Below are positions 1 through 8,302 of a stretch of 64,000 nucleotides of DNA, one piece after another. Below the pieces are notes generated by a model. The model ran no database searches and was not told the origin of the DNA. It worked only from the letters and a program-made list of their open reading frames with translations. Numbering within the stretch: position 1 is the first letter of the stretch; each line of letters opens with the position of its first letter. This DNA comes from JAVVTR01 sp036653535 (lineage in GTDB: Bacteria > Bacteroidota > Bacteroidia > Bacteroidales > P3): positions 24,055-88,054 of the forward strand of contig JAVVTR010000005.1 in NCBI GenBank assembly GCA_036653535.1. The letters are read 5' to 3'. Made by a program: the position numbers and the translations under genes.

Positions 1-477
1 CAAACCGAACTATTACAAGCTGCTGCCAAAACTTCTCGATATGTTAACATAAAAAAAGGACAATTTCTTTCCCCGGAATCCATGAAATATGCAGTAGAAA
101 AAGTGAAGGAAAGTAGCCCCTCCAAGGATAATTTCCTTCCCAAAGTAATGCTCACAGAAAGAGGAACGACCTTTGGTTACCAAGACTTAGTGGTTGATTT
201 TCGTAGTATTCCTATTATGCAAGAAAATCAAGTGCCCGTAATAATGGATGTTACTCATTCCTTACAACAGCCTAATCAAGCAAACGGCGTTACAGGAGGA
301 GAACCACGCATGATAGAAACTATTGCAAAAGCCGCCATTGCTTGCGGTGCAGATGGCCTTTTTATAGAGACCCATCCCAATCCTGCCACCGCCTTATCCG
401 ATGGCTCAAATATGCTTTCCTTAGAACTACTAGAACCTTTGTTAAGAAAATTAGTACGGCTACATCAAAGCTTATAA
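1..477 (+). CDS. kdsA: 3-deoxy-8-phosphooctulonate synthase (KDO-8-P synthase), 3' part
   Basis: The reading frame is open from the first base, so the start lies outside the window; about 158 C-terminal residues are present. The enzyme joins phosphoenolpyruvate and arabinose 5-phosphate to make KDO 8-phosphate for the LPS inner core, in the cytosol. Visible family signatures are NIKKGQFLSPE near the left edge, the RGTTFGYQDLVVDFRS stretch, VIMDVTHSLQQP, and the GADGLFIETHPNP segment close to the C-terminus that belongs to the TIM-barrel active site. It converges with the next gene with only four bases between the two stop codons. Identity is secure; the N-terminal half cannot be judged. Confidence 0.95.
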   Translation, partial: QTELLQAAAKTSRYVNIKKGQFLSPESMKYAVEKVKESSPSKDNFLPKVMLTERGTTFGYQDLVVDFRSIPIMQENQVPVIMDVTHSLQQPNQANGVTGGEPRMIETIAKAAIACGADGLFIETHPNPATALSDGSNMLSLELLEPLLRKLVRLHQSL

Positions 478-481
478 ACGC

Positions 482-1774
482 CTAAGTTTTCCGCTTTTCT
501 TTTTTAGCGGCAGGAAATAAAATATTATTTAAAATTAATCTATATCCAGGCGAATGAGGATATAGGTTTAAGTCGGTAGGGGGATCCCCCACAAAATGTT
601 GATAATCTTCCGGATCATGTCCTCCTAAAAAAGTCCATGTTCCCTTTCCATATTCACCATGAATATAACGAGCCTCTCCCAAAGACTGATTTTCTCCAAG
701 TACCAAAACAGAAGATTTTAATAAATTTTTTCTGAATGCCGTAGTTTGACCCATAAATCCATGAATTATTTTCTGATGGTTTTGGCAAAGCATTGTTGGA
801 ATCCAATCCCATTTAGCCGAAAAATCAAAAAGAGAAAAGAAATCGTTATTTTCATTTAAGGTCTTCGCCCGTGTATCACTCACGTCTATATCTGAAATTT
901 CGTATAAATAAGGATTCCGCACCAATTTAAAATCTTTAAAAGCAAAGGTTTTACTATAATCTAAGTGTGATTGTGCATCCACATCCATAGGATCATCATC
1001 AAAAGGCACATCACAAATATCTACGCCTTTTGCAGACAAAGCAATATCATAACTATCCGGGGCGGAACACATCGCAAATAAAAAGCCTCCTCCTAAAACG
1101 AAATCTCGTATTTTTTCCGCTACCGCCAATTTTAATTGGGAACATTTAGTAAATCCATATTTAGCCGCTCTTTCTTTCGTTGCCGCCACCTCTTGCATAT
1201 ACCACGCTTGCTGTCCATAACCCGCCCAAAATTTACCAAATTGTCCGGTAAAATCCTCATGATGCAAATGTAACCAATCATACACTGGCAATATTCCTGA
1301 AAGAATTTCGTCATCATAAAGTACCTCATAAGGAATTTCGGCATAAGAAAGGACCAAGGTCACCGCATCGTCCCAAGGTAATTTATTTTTAGGAGAATAT
1401 ACTGCTATGCGAGGAGCCTTTTGCAGACTTACCTCATCCATATTTACTTCCGGATCCGATATTTCCTCACGAATGGAAGAAACTTGAGCATCGGAAAGAA
1501 CCTTAGCCGACACATTCCTTATCAAACACTCTCTTTCTATTTCCTTACTATAAGGAAGCAAGAAGCTTCCACCTCTATAATTTAAAAACCAACTAATTTC
1601 GCCTCCATTAGATAAAACCCAATAGGCAACCCCATAAGCCTTAAGATGGTTAGATTGTTTTTCATCCATAGGAAGCAATAATTGTGCCCCATATAACCTT
1701 TCCGCAAACCTCCCCATACATAAGACAAGGAACAAGGATACTATGTATGCCCAAATACTTGTTTTGTTTACCAT
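482..1774 (-). CDS. Conserved exported protein with class I glutamine amidotransferase-like fold (often mislabelled asparagine synthetase B)
   Basis: A 430-residue protein with an N-terminal hydrophobic segment (about residues 7-24, ending near a YGAQ site) that looks like a signal peptide or anchor. I recognise it as a family widespread in Bacteroidota that databases often call asparagine synthetase B. It has neither the N-terminal nucleophile Cys nor the ATP-pyrophosphatase motif of real AsnB. Conserved blocks include LNYRGGSFLLP, PWDDAVTLVLSYAEIP, YDWLHLHHEDFTGQ, GGGFLFAMCSA (resembling a GATase1 nucleophile elbow), HGFMGQTT, ARYIHGEYGKG and GGHDPEDYQH. It ends in a basic tail. It lies 11 bases after dnaB and may be co-transcribed with it. 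The biochemical function is unknown; the fold assignment is inference from the motifs. Confidence 0.75.
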   Translation of the reverse strand: MVNKTSIWAYIVSLFLVLCMGRFAERLYGAQLLLPMDEKQSNHLKAYGVAYWVLSNGGEISWFLNYRGGSFLLPYSKEIERECLIRNVSAKVLSDAQVSSIREEISDPEVNMDEVSLQKAPRIAVYSPKNKLPWDDAVTLVLSYAEIPYEVLYDDEILSGILPVYDWLHLHHEDFTGQFGKFWAGYGQQAWYMQEVAATKERAAKYGFTKCSQLKLAVAEKIRDFVLGGGFLFAMCSAPDSYDIALSAKGVDICDVPFDDDPMDVDAQSHLDYSKTFAFKDFKLVRNPYLYEISDIDVSDTRAKTLNENNDFFSLFDFSAKWDWIPTMLCQNHQKIIHGFMGQTTAFRKNLLKSSVLVLGENQSLGEARYIHGEYGKGTWTFLGGHDPEDYQHFVGDPPTDLNLYPHSPGYRLILNNILFPAAKKEKRKT

Positions 1775-1785
1775 TTTAAAACCAT

Positions 1786-3300
1786 CTAAAATCCAATAGG
1801 CTCATTGATACTCGATGGAAAGGTGACTAAGGAAGCGGAATTTTGATCAAAATTAGTATTAGGAGTTATGGAATTATTTCCACCATCCTCCTCCTCGGTT
1901 TCACTAAGATTTTCAAATTTGGCATATTCCTGTACAAAACGTAAACGAACTTCGCCAGTAGACCCACTACGGTGCTTTTCTATTAAAATATCCGCCTTCC
2001 CTATAGTGGAACCTTTCTCATCTTCTGTTATATGGTAATATTCTGGACGATATATAAATATAACCATGTCGGCATCCTGTTCAATCGCACCCGATTCACG
2101 CAAATCCGACAATTGAGGTTTTTTAGTTCCTCCCCGTGTTTCCACCGCCCGACTTAATTGAGAAAGTGCTAAAATTGGAATTTTTAATTCTTTAGACAAA
2201 CCCTTTAACTGTCTCGAAATCTGACTTATTTCTTGTTCTCTATTCCCTTTATAATCATTTCCTCCTCGCATCAATTGTAAATAATCAATAAAGACCATTT
2301 TAATATCATGTTGCTGCTTCAAACGTCTACATTTTGCTCTTAATTCAAACATAGTAAGAGCAGGAGTATCATCTATAAACAAAGGCGACTCGGTAAGCGA
2401 TTGTACTTTTGTATTTAGTTGTGTCCATTCATAATCCCGCAAATCCCCTTGTTTTAATTTTTTAGAATTTAGCTGTGTTTCACTGGAAATAAGACGGGTT
2501 ACTAATTCTATAGCCGACATTTCTAAAGAGAAAAAAGCAACGGCTTGCTTAAATTGTATGGCAATATTTCGAGCCATAGTAAGAGCAAAAGCCGTTTTTC
2601 CCATTGCTGGACGAGCTGCGACAATAAGCAAGGTTCCCTTTTGCCAACCACTGGTTAAACGATCCAAATCGAAAAAACCTGATGGAACACCACTTAACTT
2701 ACTATCCTGCTTAGAAACCTCCTCCACTTCCTTGATTGCTTCCCTAACTAAAACGTGCATATCTGCATAATCGCTTCTGAAATTATTTTCCCCTATGGTC
2801 AATAAGCGGGATTCCGCATCATCTAATAATTCCAAAACATCCGTGGTTTCTTCAAAGGCGTTTTTAGTTATTTCGGTTCCAATTCGAATTAATTCTCTTT
2901 GTATATACTTTTGCTGAATGATTTTTGCATGAGCCTCCACGTGAGCGGCCGAGGCAACTCTATTGGTTAAGGAAGAAACATAGTAAGCCCCTCCTACCAC
3001 ATCCAATATTCCTCTCTTCTTCAATTCTTGTGCTACAGTAAGTATATCTACCGGTTGGGATTCGGAAAACAAAAAGGATATGACAGAAAATATATTACAG
3101 TGTTCCGGCTTATAAAAATATTCCGGTCGTAATATATCTATAACACTATTAAGCGCATTAGCATCTATCATTAGGGCACCCAACACCGCTTGTTCTACCT
3201 CTACTGCTTGAGGGGGTAATTTTCCTTGTTCTAAAAGAATTTGGTCGGCTAAGGCAGCTTTAATCCCAATTTTTCGTTGTTGTGCTATTTCATTATTCAT
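1786..3300 (-). CDS. dnaB: Replicative DNA helicase DnaB
   Basis: Hexameric 5'-3' helicase of the replication fork, 504 residues from the chosen start. The N-terminal domain (about residues 20-120, LPPQAVEVEQAVLGALM) is followed by the RecA-like motor. The motor has Walker A ARPAMGKTAF with its lysine near residue 235, Walker B MVFIDYLQLM, the SQLSRAVE segment and the LRESGAIEQDAD arginine-finger region. I chose the ATG at 3300 rather than the longer frame to 3384, because the extra 28 residues are Phe-rich, unlike DnaB, and overlap a perfect promoter -7 element. No intein is present. Downstream is the exported GATase-like gene; upstream lies mtaB, 160 bases away. Confidence 0.97.
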   Translation of the reverse strand: MNNEIAQQRKIGIKAALADQILLEQGKLPPQAVEVEQAVLGALMIDANALNSVIDILRPEYFYKPEHCNIFSVISFLFSESQPVDILTVAQELKKRGILDVVGGAYYVSSLTNRVASAAHVEAHAKIIQQKYIQRELIRIGTEITKNAFEETTDVLELLDDAESRLLTIGENNFRSDYADMHVLVREAIKEVEEVSKQDSKLSGVPSGFFDLDRLTSGWQKGTLLIVAARPAMGKTAFALTMARNIAIQFKQAVAFFSLEMSAIELVTRLISSETQLNSKKLKQGDLRDYEWTQLNTKVQSLTESPLFIDDTPALTMFELRAKCRRLKQQHDIKMVFIDYLQLMRGGNDYKGNREQEISQISRQLKGLSKELKIPILALSQLSRAVETRGGTKKPQLSDLRESGAIEQDADMVIFIYRPEYYHITEDEKGSTIGKADILIEKHRSGSTGEVRLRFVQEYAKFENLSETEEEDGGNNSITPNTNFDQNSASLVTFPSSINEPIGF

Positions 3301-3305
3301 ACTTG

Positions 3306-3313
3306 CAAAGGTA
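3306..3313 (-). promoter_or_regulatory. Promoter -7 element of dnaB (TACCTTTG)
   Basis: On the minus strand the sequence reads TACCTTTG-CAAGT-ATG, a perfect match to the Bacteroidota -7 consensus TAnnTTTG. No TTG was seen at the usual -33 spacing. Transcription would begin within a few bases of the dnaB ATG at 3300, so the mRNA is predicted to be leaderless or nearly so. Confidence 0.6.
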
Positions 3314-3460
3314 CATGATACCGCTTTACTATGGTAGATAAAAAAGAAAAATAGATATTCACATTTCTTCTTTTTTACAAACAATTACTATAGTTAATAA
3401 CGATATTATCCATTATAAATCAAAATTTAAACTCTTTTTTACTGTTCATAACTTAAATTA

Positions 3461-4747
3461 CTACAGCCTAAAACCTTCAAAAACCCAATCCTTATCTCCA
3501 TCTTTTTTTAATTGCTCTAAACGCACCATCTCCACCGTATTTACCCATTGTTTATTTTGTGGAATTTTTACTTTCAAATAATTGGGCGTATAACCAAACA
3601 TATAACCCTCCGAAGTATCCGCTTCCCACAGTACAGGGGAATGTTCGCCTATAAAAGATTTATAAAATTCCGACTTTTTTCTATCTGAAATACAATGTAA
3701 TTGCCGACTTCTCTCCTTTTTTTCCTCCATAGGATAAACACTTTTAAAATTCCAAGACAATGCTTCCGGACGAGGAGAATAAGAGAAAACATGCAAAGCA
3801 CTCAAAGGCAAAGATTCTACAAAACGGCAAGCATCTTCAAACTGTGACTTTGTTTCCGTAGGAAATCCGGCTATAATATCCGCAGCTACAAAAGCATCTG
3901 GCATTACTTTTTTGATACGATCCACCCGATCTCTAAACAAATCGCATCTGTAACGTCTTTTCATCTTTTCCAAAACTTCGTCATTCCCTGCCTGCAAAGG
4001 AATGTGGAAATGAGGCATTATTTTTCCATTTTCAGCAACCAAATCGATAATTTCATCGGTCAATAAATCAGGCTCAATAGAAGAAATTCTATACCTCTCT
4101 ACTCCATCTATAAGAACTAACTTTCTCAATAATTGATAAAAATTTTCTCCATTTTTACGCCCAAAATCGCCTATATTCACCCCCGTAAGCACAATTTCTT
4201 TTACCCCCTGAGAGGCTATTTTTTCAGCTACACTCCCCGTATTTTCCACTGTATCACTACAACTTCGCCCTCTGGCATAAGGAATCGCACAATAAGAACA
4301 AAAGTTATCACAACCATCTTGTATCTTAAAAAAAGAACGGGTACGTCCTATGTTTGAATAGGATCCCACAAAAACAGGAGAAATTGTTTTTCCATGATCT
4401 GCAATCTCTCCGTTATTTTCTATACATTCCAAAAGCAAATGCTTATTTTGGGTTCCCAATACATAATCTACCCCATCCAATGCCCGAATTTCTTCTGGAC
4501 GAAGTTCTGCAAAGCAACCAATAACCGCAATACGTGCCTTTGGATTCTTGTGTACTGCTCTTTGTATAATTTGACGCCCTTTTTTTTCAGCCGCTGACGT
4601 AACCGTGCAAGTATTAATAACATAGATATCCGCTACTTCTGCAAATTCAACTATTTGATAAGCTGCGTCTGCAAATTGTTGAGCCAAAGCAGATGTTTCT
4701 GAAAAATTCAATTTACACCCTAACGTATAGAAAGCTATTCTTTTCAA
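3461..4747 (-). CDS. mtaB: tRNA (N6-L-threonylcarbamoyladenosine(37)-C2)-methylthiotransferase MtaB
   Basis: Radical-SAM enzyme that converts t6A37 to ms2t6A37 in tRNA; 428 residues. The N-terminal UPF0004 domain carries the three cluster cysteines in LGCKLNF, NTCTVT and IGCFAE. The radical-SAM core has the CDNFCSYCAIPYARG motif near residue 150. A C-terminal TRAM-like segment (GYTPNYLKVKIP) probably binds tRNA. The frame has no ATG near its conserved N-terminus, so initiation appears to be at TTG (4747), a few bases downstream of a predicted transcription start. It is divergent from rlmB, both tRNA/rRNA modification genes. The MtaB rather than MiaB assignment rests on the LGCKLN form and the CSYCAIPYARG motif. 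Confidence 0.93.
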   Translation of the reverse strand: MKRIAFYTLGCKLNFSETSALAQQFADAAYQIVEFAEVADIYVINTCTVTSAAEKKGRQIIQRAVHKNPKARIAVIGCFAELRPEEIRALDGVDYVLGTQNKHLLLECIENNGEIADHGKTISPVFVGSYSNIGRTRSFFKIQDGCDNFCSYCAIPYARGRSCSDTVENTGSVAEKIASQGVKEIVLTGVNIGDFGRKNGENFYQLLRKLVLIDGVERYRISSIEPDLLTDEIIDLVAENGKIMPHFHIPLQAGNDEVLEKMKRRYRCDLFRDRVDRIKKVMPDAFVAADIIAGFPTETKSQFEDACRFVESLPLSALHVFSYSPRPEALSWNFKSVYPMEEKKERSRQLHCISDRKKSEFYKSFIGEHSPVLWEADTSEGYMFGYTPNYLKVKIPQNKQWVNTVEMVRLEQLKKDGDKDWVFEGFRL

Positions 4748-4758
4748 AATCCTATTTT

Positions 4759-4791
4759 TTGCAAAGTTGCGAAAAATGTGTAAACTTGCAA
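4759..4791. promoter_or_regulatory. Overlapping divergent promoters of mtaB and rlmB
   Basis: Rightward: TTG at 4759-4761, 19 bases, then TAAACTTG at 4781-4788 (one mismatch to TAnnTTTG). Leftward: TTG (read on the minus strand) at 4789-4791, 19 bases, then CAACTTTG at 4762-4769 (one mismatch). Each -33 therefore abuts the -7 of the opposite promoter, and the whole region is an imperfect inverted repeat built on TTTTTGCAA(A)GTT. Confidence 0.5.
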
Positions 4792-4821
4792 AAATATAAT
4801 TTTATTAATTATACCCTATTG

Positions 4822-5586
4822 ATGAGAAATAAGGAAAACGACGAATATATTGTCTATGGCATTCGCCCTATGATAGAAGCGATTAAGAGTGATAAGAAAA
4901 TTGAAAAAATTTTGTTACAAAATGGTTTACAAGGCGAATTAATTCAAGAATTAAACACCCTTATACAAGCCAAACACATAAACACCCAATATGTCCCTGC
5001 TGAAAAATTAAATAAACTCTGTTGGGGGAACCATCAAGGCGTGCTTGGTTTTATTTCTCGTATAGATTATTTTCTTCTCGAAAATATTTTTTCGGATATA
5101 TTGGATAAAAAACAAGTTCCTCTTCTTTTAATATGCGATAGAATAACCGATGTTCGTAATTTTGGGGCCATGGTTAGAACCGCCGAATGCGCCGGAGTAC
5201 ACGCTATTATCATTCCTTCCCATAATAGTGCTGCGGTTAATGAGGATGCAATAAAAACCTCTGCAGGTGCATTGCATATAGTTCCTATTTGTAGAGAAGA
5301 AAATATAAAAACCACTATACATTTTTTAAAAGCCAACGGAGTTCAAATTTTAGCTATTACAGAAAAAGGTCGTATCGCTTATACCCAAGCCAACTTCCAT
5401 AAACCAACCGCTTTAATTTTAGGATCTGAGGAGGATGGAGTCAGTTCGGAATATCTAAAACTATGTGACCAACAACTATACATCCCTCTACTTGGGAAAA
5501 TAGATTCCTTAAATGTGTCGGTGGCAAATGGAGTTATTTTATATGAAGCGGTACGCCAAAGAGCATCTACAATTCAATCAAAGTAA
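4822..5586 (+). CDS. rlmB: TrmH/SpoU-family RNA 2'-O-methyltransferase, RlmB-like
   Basis: About 254 residues from the ATG at 4822. That start begins the conserved part (EYIVYGIRPMIEAI); the open frame upstream to 4693 is Lys/Phe-rich and overlaps mtaB. The N-terminal substrate-binding domain is followed by a SPOUT knot domain with motif 1 DRITDVRNFGAMVRTAE, motif 2 LILGSEEDGVS and motif 3 IPLLGKIDSLNVSVANGV. These motifs form the SAM-binding deep trefoil. Family members 2'-O-methylate 23S rRNA (RlmB, G2251) or tRNA; the N-terminal domain favours RlmB, but substrate is inferred. The 3' end overlaps the convergent metallophosphoesterase gene by 20 bases. Confidence 0.85.
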   Translation: MRNKENDEYIVYGIRPMIEAIKSDKKIEKILLQNGLQGELIQELNTLIQAKHINTQYVPAEKLNKLCWGNHQGVLGFISRIDYFLLENIFSDILDKKQVPLLLICDRITDVRNFGAMVRTAECAGVHAIIIPSHNSAAVNEDAIKTSAGALHIVPICREENIKTTIHFLKANGVQILAITEKGRIAYTQANFHKPTALILGSEEDGVSSEYLKLCDQQLYIPLLGKIDSLNVSVANGVILYEAVRQRASTIQSK

Positions 5587-6979
5587 TAGAAGGGCGTATT
5601 CCTAAGCGAAATGGGAAACCATTAAAACCACAACCTGTACTTACATATAATTTCTGACCATTAGGCATTTTATACAAACCCGAAAAATGTTTATACAACC
5701 AAACGGCCGGACTATAATCTTTTCCCCCTACTCTAAAGCCCAATTGCATAGCATGTGTGTGACCGGAAAGACACAGATCCACTTGTGGAAAATTAGGATA
5801 TACCACCGAATCGAAATGGCTTGGATCGTGAGACAATAGAACAGTAAAGGTATGTTTTTGTTGCGTTTCTTTCGATAAGTCCAAAGTACCTTCACTCCTA
5901 TAATCACTATCTATAAGCCGTCTCGATTTTTTATATGCTCTAACAGAATGCGGCTCCAAAGCCTTTTTTAAGTCGCCTCTTTTAGGAAAACGCTTTCCTT
6001 TTCCCCAGTTTTCCACTCCTACTATATGCAAAGAATCTGCTCCTCTAAGAAGTACTACCGAACTATTATCTAAACACTGCCATCCTATTCTTTCGTAATA
6101 TTTTTTAAGTAGGGTCACGTTATCGGCCTTAGCCGAAGAATCGGACCAAGATATATAATCTCCATAATCGTGATTGCCCATAACGCAATATATACCATCC
6201 GGCGCTTGTAAATGGGAAAGAATAGATAAATAGGGTTTCATTTCCTTAGAAGAAAAATTTACCATATCTCCTGTAAAAACAATTAAATCCGGATGGGTAA
6301 GCATAGCCATCTTTACCACATTTTTCAACTGATTTTCTGCCGTAAAACTCCCTATATGTAAATCGGAAATTTGCAAGATTTTATATCCTTTTAATCCTAC
6401 AGGTACAGAATTTTCCGATTCTGCCATTTCTGTTGCTGACGCATGTCGCAGGTTCACCACCTCTAATCTCAAATCAAAAGTAGTTACTACCATAGCATAC
6501 AAAAGAATAAAGAAAGAAATTGCACCTGCCCCTATACTAATAACATGTAAATTTCTATAAATCCAACGACCAATAGCATTGGATCTAAATATCCACTGCA
6601 AAGCCCCTCCAAGCAAATAAAAAAAACCTATAATCACATGCGTTATAAAAAGCATAATCATTCCCCCTAATAAATAGGTTCTGCAAAAGGGGGACCATTG
6701 AGTAATATCACTAAACCACAAGCCTAATATAAAAATAAATAAGAATAAAAAAGGAAGATAATATGCGCCTACAACAAGCCTTTTCATGCTTCTACTTTTC
6801 CATACATATAGCACCTTCTTAAACTCCTGCCACAGAAAAAAATCGACCACAAAAAAGAGAACTAATAGGGTAAGCATAGAACTATATCTTGGCAGCTTTA
6901 TTTTGAAAAAGATAACGGTCAAAACAATTAAACTAAAGTAAGCTAAAGCGAGCCCGTATTTTTCAAGTTTTCTTTTCAT
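5567..6979 (-). CDS. Membrane-anchored metallophosphoesterase (YkuE-like)
   Basis: A 470-residue protein with about four to five hydrophobic segments in the first 170 residues, then a calcineurin-like phosphoesterase domain. The metal-binding motifs appear in order: ILQISDLHIG, FTGDMVNF, VMGNHDYGDY, LLSHDPSHF and CLSGHTHAMQ. The domain should face the periplasm or cytosolic membrane surface. Related proteins hydrolyse phosphate esters such as UDP-sugar lipids (LpxG/YkuE/YaeI group), but the substrate here cannot be read from sequence. It follows tonB after 73 bases and ends inside the convergent rlmB. Confidence 0.8.
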   Translation of the reverse strand: MKRKLEKYGLALAYFSLIVLTVIFFKIKLPRYSSMLTLLVLFFVVDFFLWQEFKKVLYVWKSRSMKRLVVGAYYLPFLFLFIFILGLWFSDITQWSPFCRTYLLGGMIMLFITHVIIGFFYLLGGALQWIFRSNAIGRWIYRNLHVISIGAGAISFFILLYAMVVTTFDLRLEVVNLRHASATEMAESENSVPVGLKGYKILQISDLHIGSFTAENQLKNVVKMAMLTHPDLIVFTGDMVNFSSKEMKPYLSILSHLQAPDGIYCVMGNHDYGDYISWSDSSAKADNVTLLKKYYERIGWQCLDNSSVVLLRGADSLHIVGVENWGKGKRFPKRGDLKKALEPHSVRAYKKSRRLIDSDYRSEGTLDLSKETQQKHTFTVLLSHDPSHFDSVVYPNFPQVDLCLSGHTHAMQLGFRVGGKDYSPAVWLYKHFSGLYKMPNGQKLYVSTGCGFNGFPFRLGIRPSITLIEL

Positions 6980-7052
6980 CTAATAAATTTAATGGAATTA
7001 TTTATGTTAAGGTATTTAGACAAGTTTTAAGAAGTTGCCTTTACCTTAGATT

Positions 7053-7835
7053 CTATTGAGCACGAACAAATTTATAAGTAATAGTACCTATCTGTTCGGA
7101 AGGCGCATTCTCTTTATAGGTAAAGCGAGATTGCATAGCTGCATTTTTAGCCGTTTCCCAAAGATTTTCATCCATAGTAGTAGTTCCTTTTATTCCCACC
7201 TGTGCTCGTGTCACTACGCCCTGTTGATTTACCCAAATACGAACCACAACCAATCCTTGCTCTTCTGAATTATAAGAAGGTTTTACCAAAGACATTAAAG
7301 TTCTACCACTAAGTGAAAAAGAAATTCCACCACTACCTCCTCGTCCTGCATACCCTTTTGCATTAATATCACCATCTTCTTTTCCCATATCCCCACTTTG
7401 ATTGGTATTACCCTGAGAGGAAACTTCTGTACCCTGACGCTTCCCTTTATACAAAGCCATGGTATTTATACTCTCCTTAACATTTTCTTGCTTTGGATTT
7501 TGTTCTTGAAGCCGTACTTTAGTAGTGCTTTGTTTTTGTGTGTTTTTCTTTTCTTTCAAAGAAGGTGCTTCTTCTTTGGTCGTAAGCACTTCCTCTATTT
7601 CGGAGGAAGAAGAGGAAGAAGGAGAAACTGCCTCTATATTTTCTGCCATAGGATCTATAGCCTGCATATCCCCCATGCCTACATCCGAATAACCCAAATT
7701 CACCTCTACCCCATATTCTGCAGGAGGAGGAAATGGTCGTTTCAAACCAAACAACCATAAAATTAAAAAAACCACAATACTAAAAAGTAAGGTGCTAAAG
7801 GCTGCAATAATATGTCTTTTTGTATCTTCTGGCAT
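7053..7835 (-). CDS. tonB: TonB-type energy transducer
   Basis: A 260-residue protein with one N-terminal membrane helix (about residues 10-30). It continues with a Pro, Ser/Glu and Lys/Gln-rich periplasm-spanning linker (a run of six serines near residue 75) and a Gly-rich segment. The C-terminal TonB-like domain has LVVVRIWVNQQGVVTRAQV and ends ITYKFVRAQ. It transmits proton-motive force from ExbB/ExbD to outer-membrane TonB-dependent or SusC-type transporters. It is the third gene of exbB-exbD-tonB, seven bases after exbD. The typical YP motif at the domain start is replaced by KPSYNSEEQG, common in Bacteroidota TonB paralogues. Confidence 0.85.
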   Translation of the reverse strand: MPEDTKRHIIAAFSTLLFSIVVFLILWLFGLKRPFPPPAEYGVEVNLGYSDVGMGDMQAIDPMAENIEAVSPSSSSSSEIEEVLTTKEEAPSLKEKKNTQKQSTTKVRLQEQNPKQENVKESINTMALYKGKRQGTEVSSQGNTNQSGDMGKEDGDINAKGYAGRGGSGGISFSLSGRTLMSLVKPSYNSEEQGLVVVRIWVNQQGVVTRAQVGIKGTTTMDENLWETAKNAAMQSRFTYKENAPSEQIGTITYKFVRAQ

Positions 7836-7842
7836 GAATGCG

Positions 7843-8262
7843 TTATTTCTGTTCTTTAGGAGAGGTAGCCAAAATAGTTTTCAACTTAGATCCTCTTTGC
7901 TCATTAACTCTATTAACCGCATCCAAAACATTTACCACATATTGTACCGGTACGGTTTGATCCGAGCGAAGTACAATAGTTGCCTCAGGATTACTTGCCG
8001 TAAGTTGAGCTATGGAGATAGGCAAATCGGCCGACTCCACCATGGTTTGCTCTACAAAATATTGATATTGATCATTGATATAAACCGTATAATTTTGTTT
8101 AGCCATGGTTTTACTCTCACTACTGGGAAGCAACAATTTTATAGCATTCGGACTGACCAATGTAGATAGTAAAATAAAAAATATAAGAAGTAAAAAAACC
8201 AAATCAGACATGGATGCCACACTGAAATTACTGGATATTTTATGACGACTTTGTATAGCCAT
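7843..8262 (-). CDS. exbD: ExbD/TolR-family biopolymer transport protein
   Basis: 139 residues: a short cytosolic N-terminus, one membrane helix (about 17-37, SDLVFLLLIFFILLSTLV) carrying the conserved proton-path aspartate, and a periplasmic domain. The domain includes ATIVLRSDQTVPVQYVVNVLDAV, typical of ExbD/TolR. With ExbB it forms the proton-driven motor that energises TonB. It sits between exbB (40 bases upstream) and tonB (7 bases downstream), so co-transcription is very likely. TolR is the alternative, but the adjacent TonB-domain gene favours ExbD. Confidence 0.9.
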   Translation of the reverse strand: MAIQSRHKISSNFSVASMSDLVFLLLIFFILLSTLVSPNAIKLLLPSSESKTMAKQNYTVYINDQYQYFVEQTMVESADLPISIAQLTASNPEATIVLRSDQTVPVQYVVNVLDAVNRVNEQRGSKLKTILATSPKEQK

Positions 8263-8302
8263 TTATATTGATTTTAAATTATTTTTTGGAAAGAATAGAA
8301 AC

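Noticed and set aside
482..1774. Annotation as asparagine synthetase B
   Set aside because: No N-terminal catalytic Cys, no ATP-pyrophosphatase SGGxDS motif, and a signal-like N-terminus; the name appears to be a propagated error.
7398..7760. Plus-strand open frame opposite tonB
   Set aside because: Phe/Leu/Arg-rich shadow of the tonB coding strand, no family signature.
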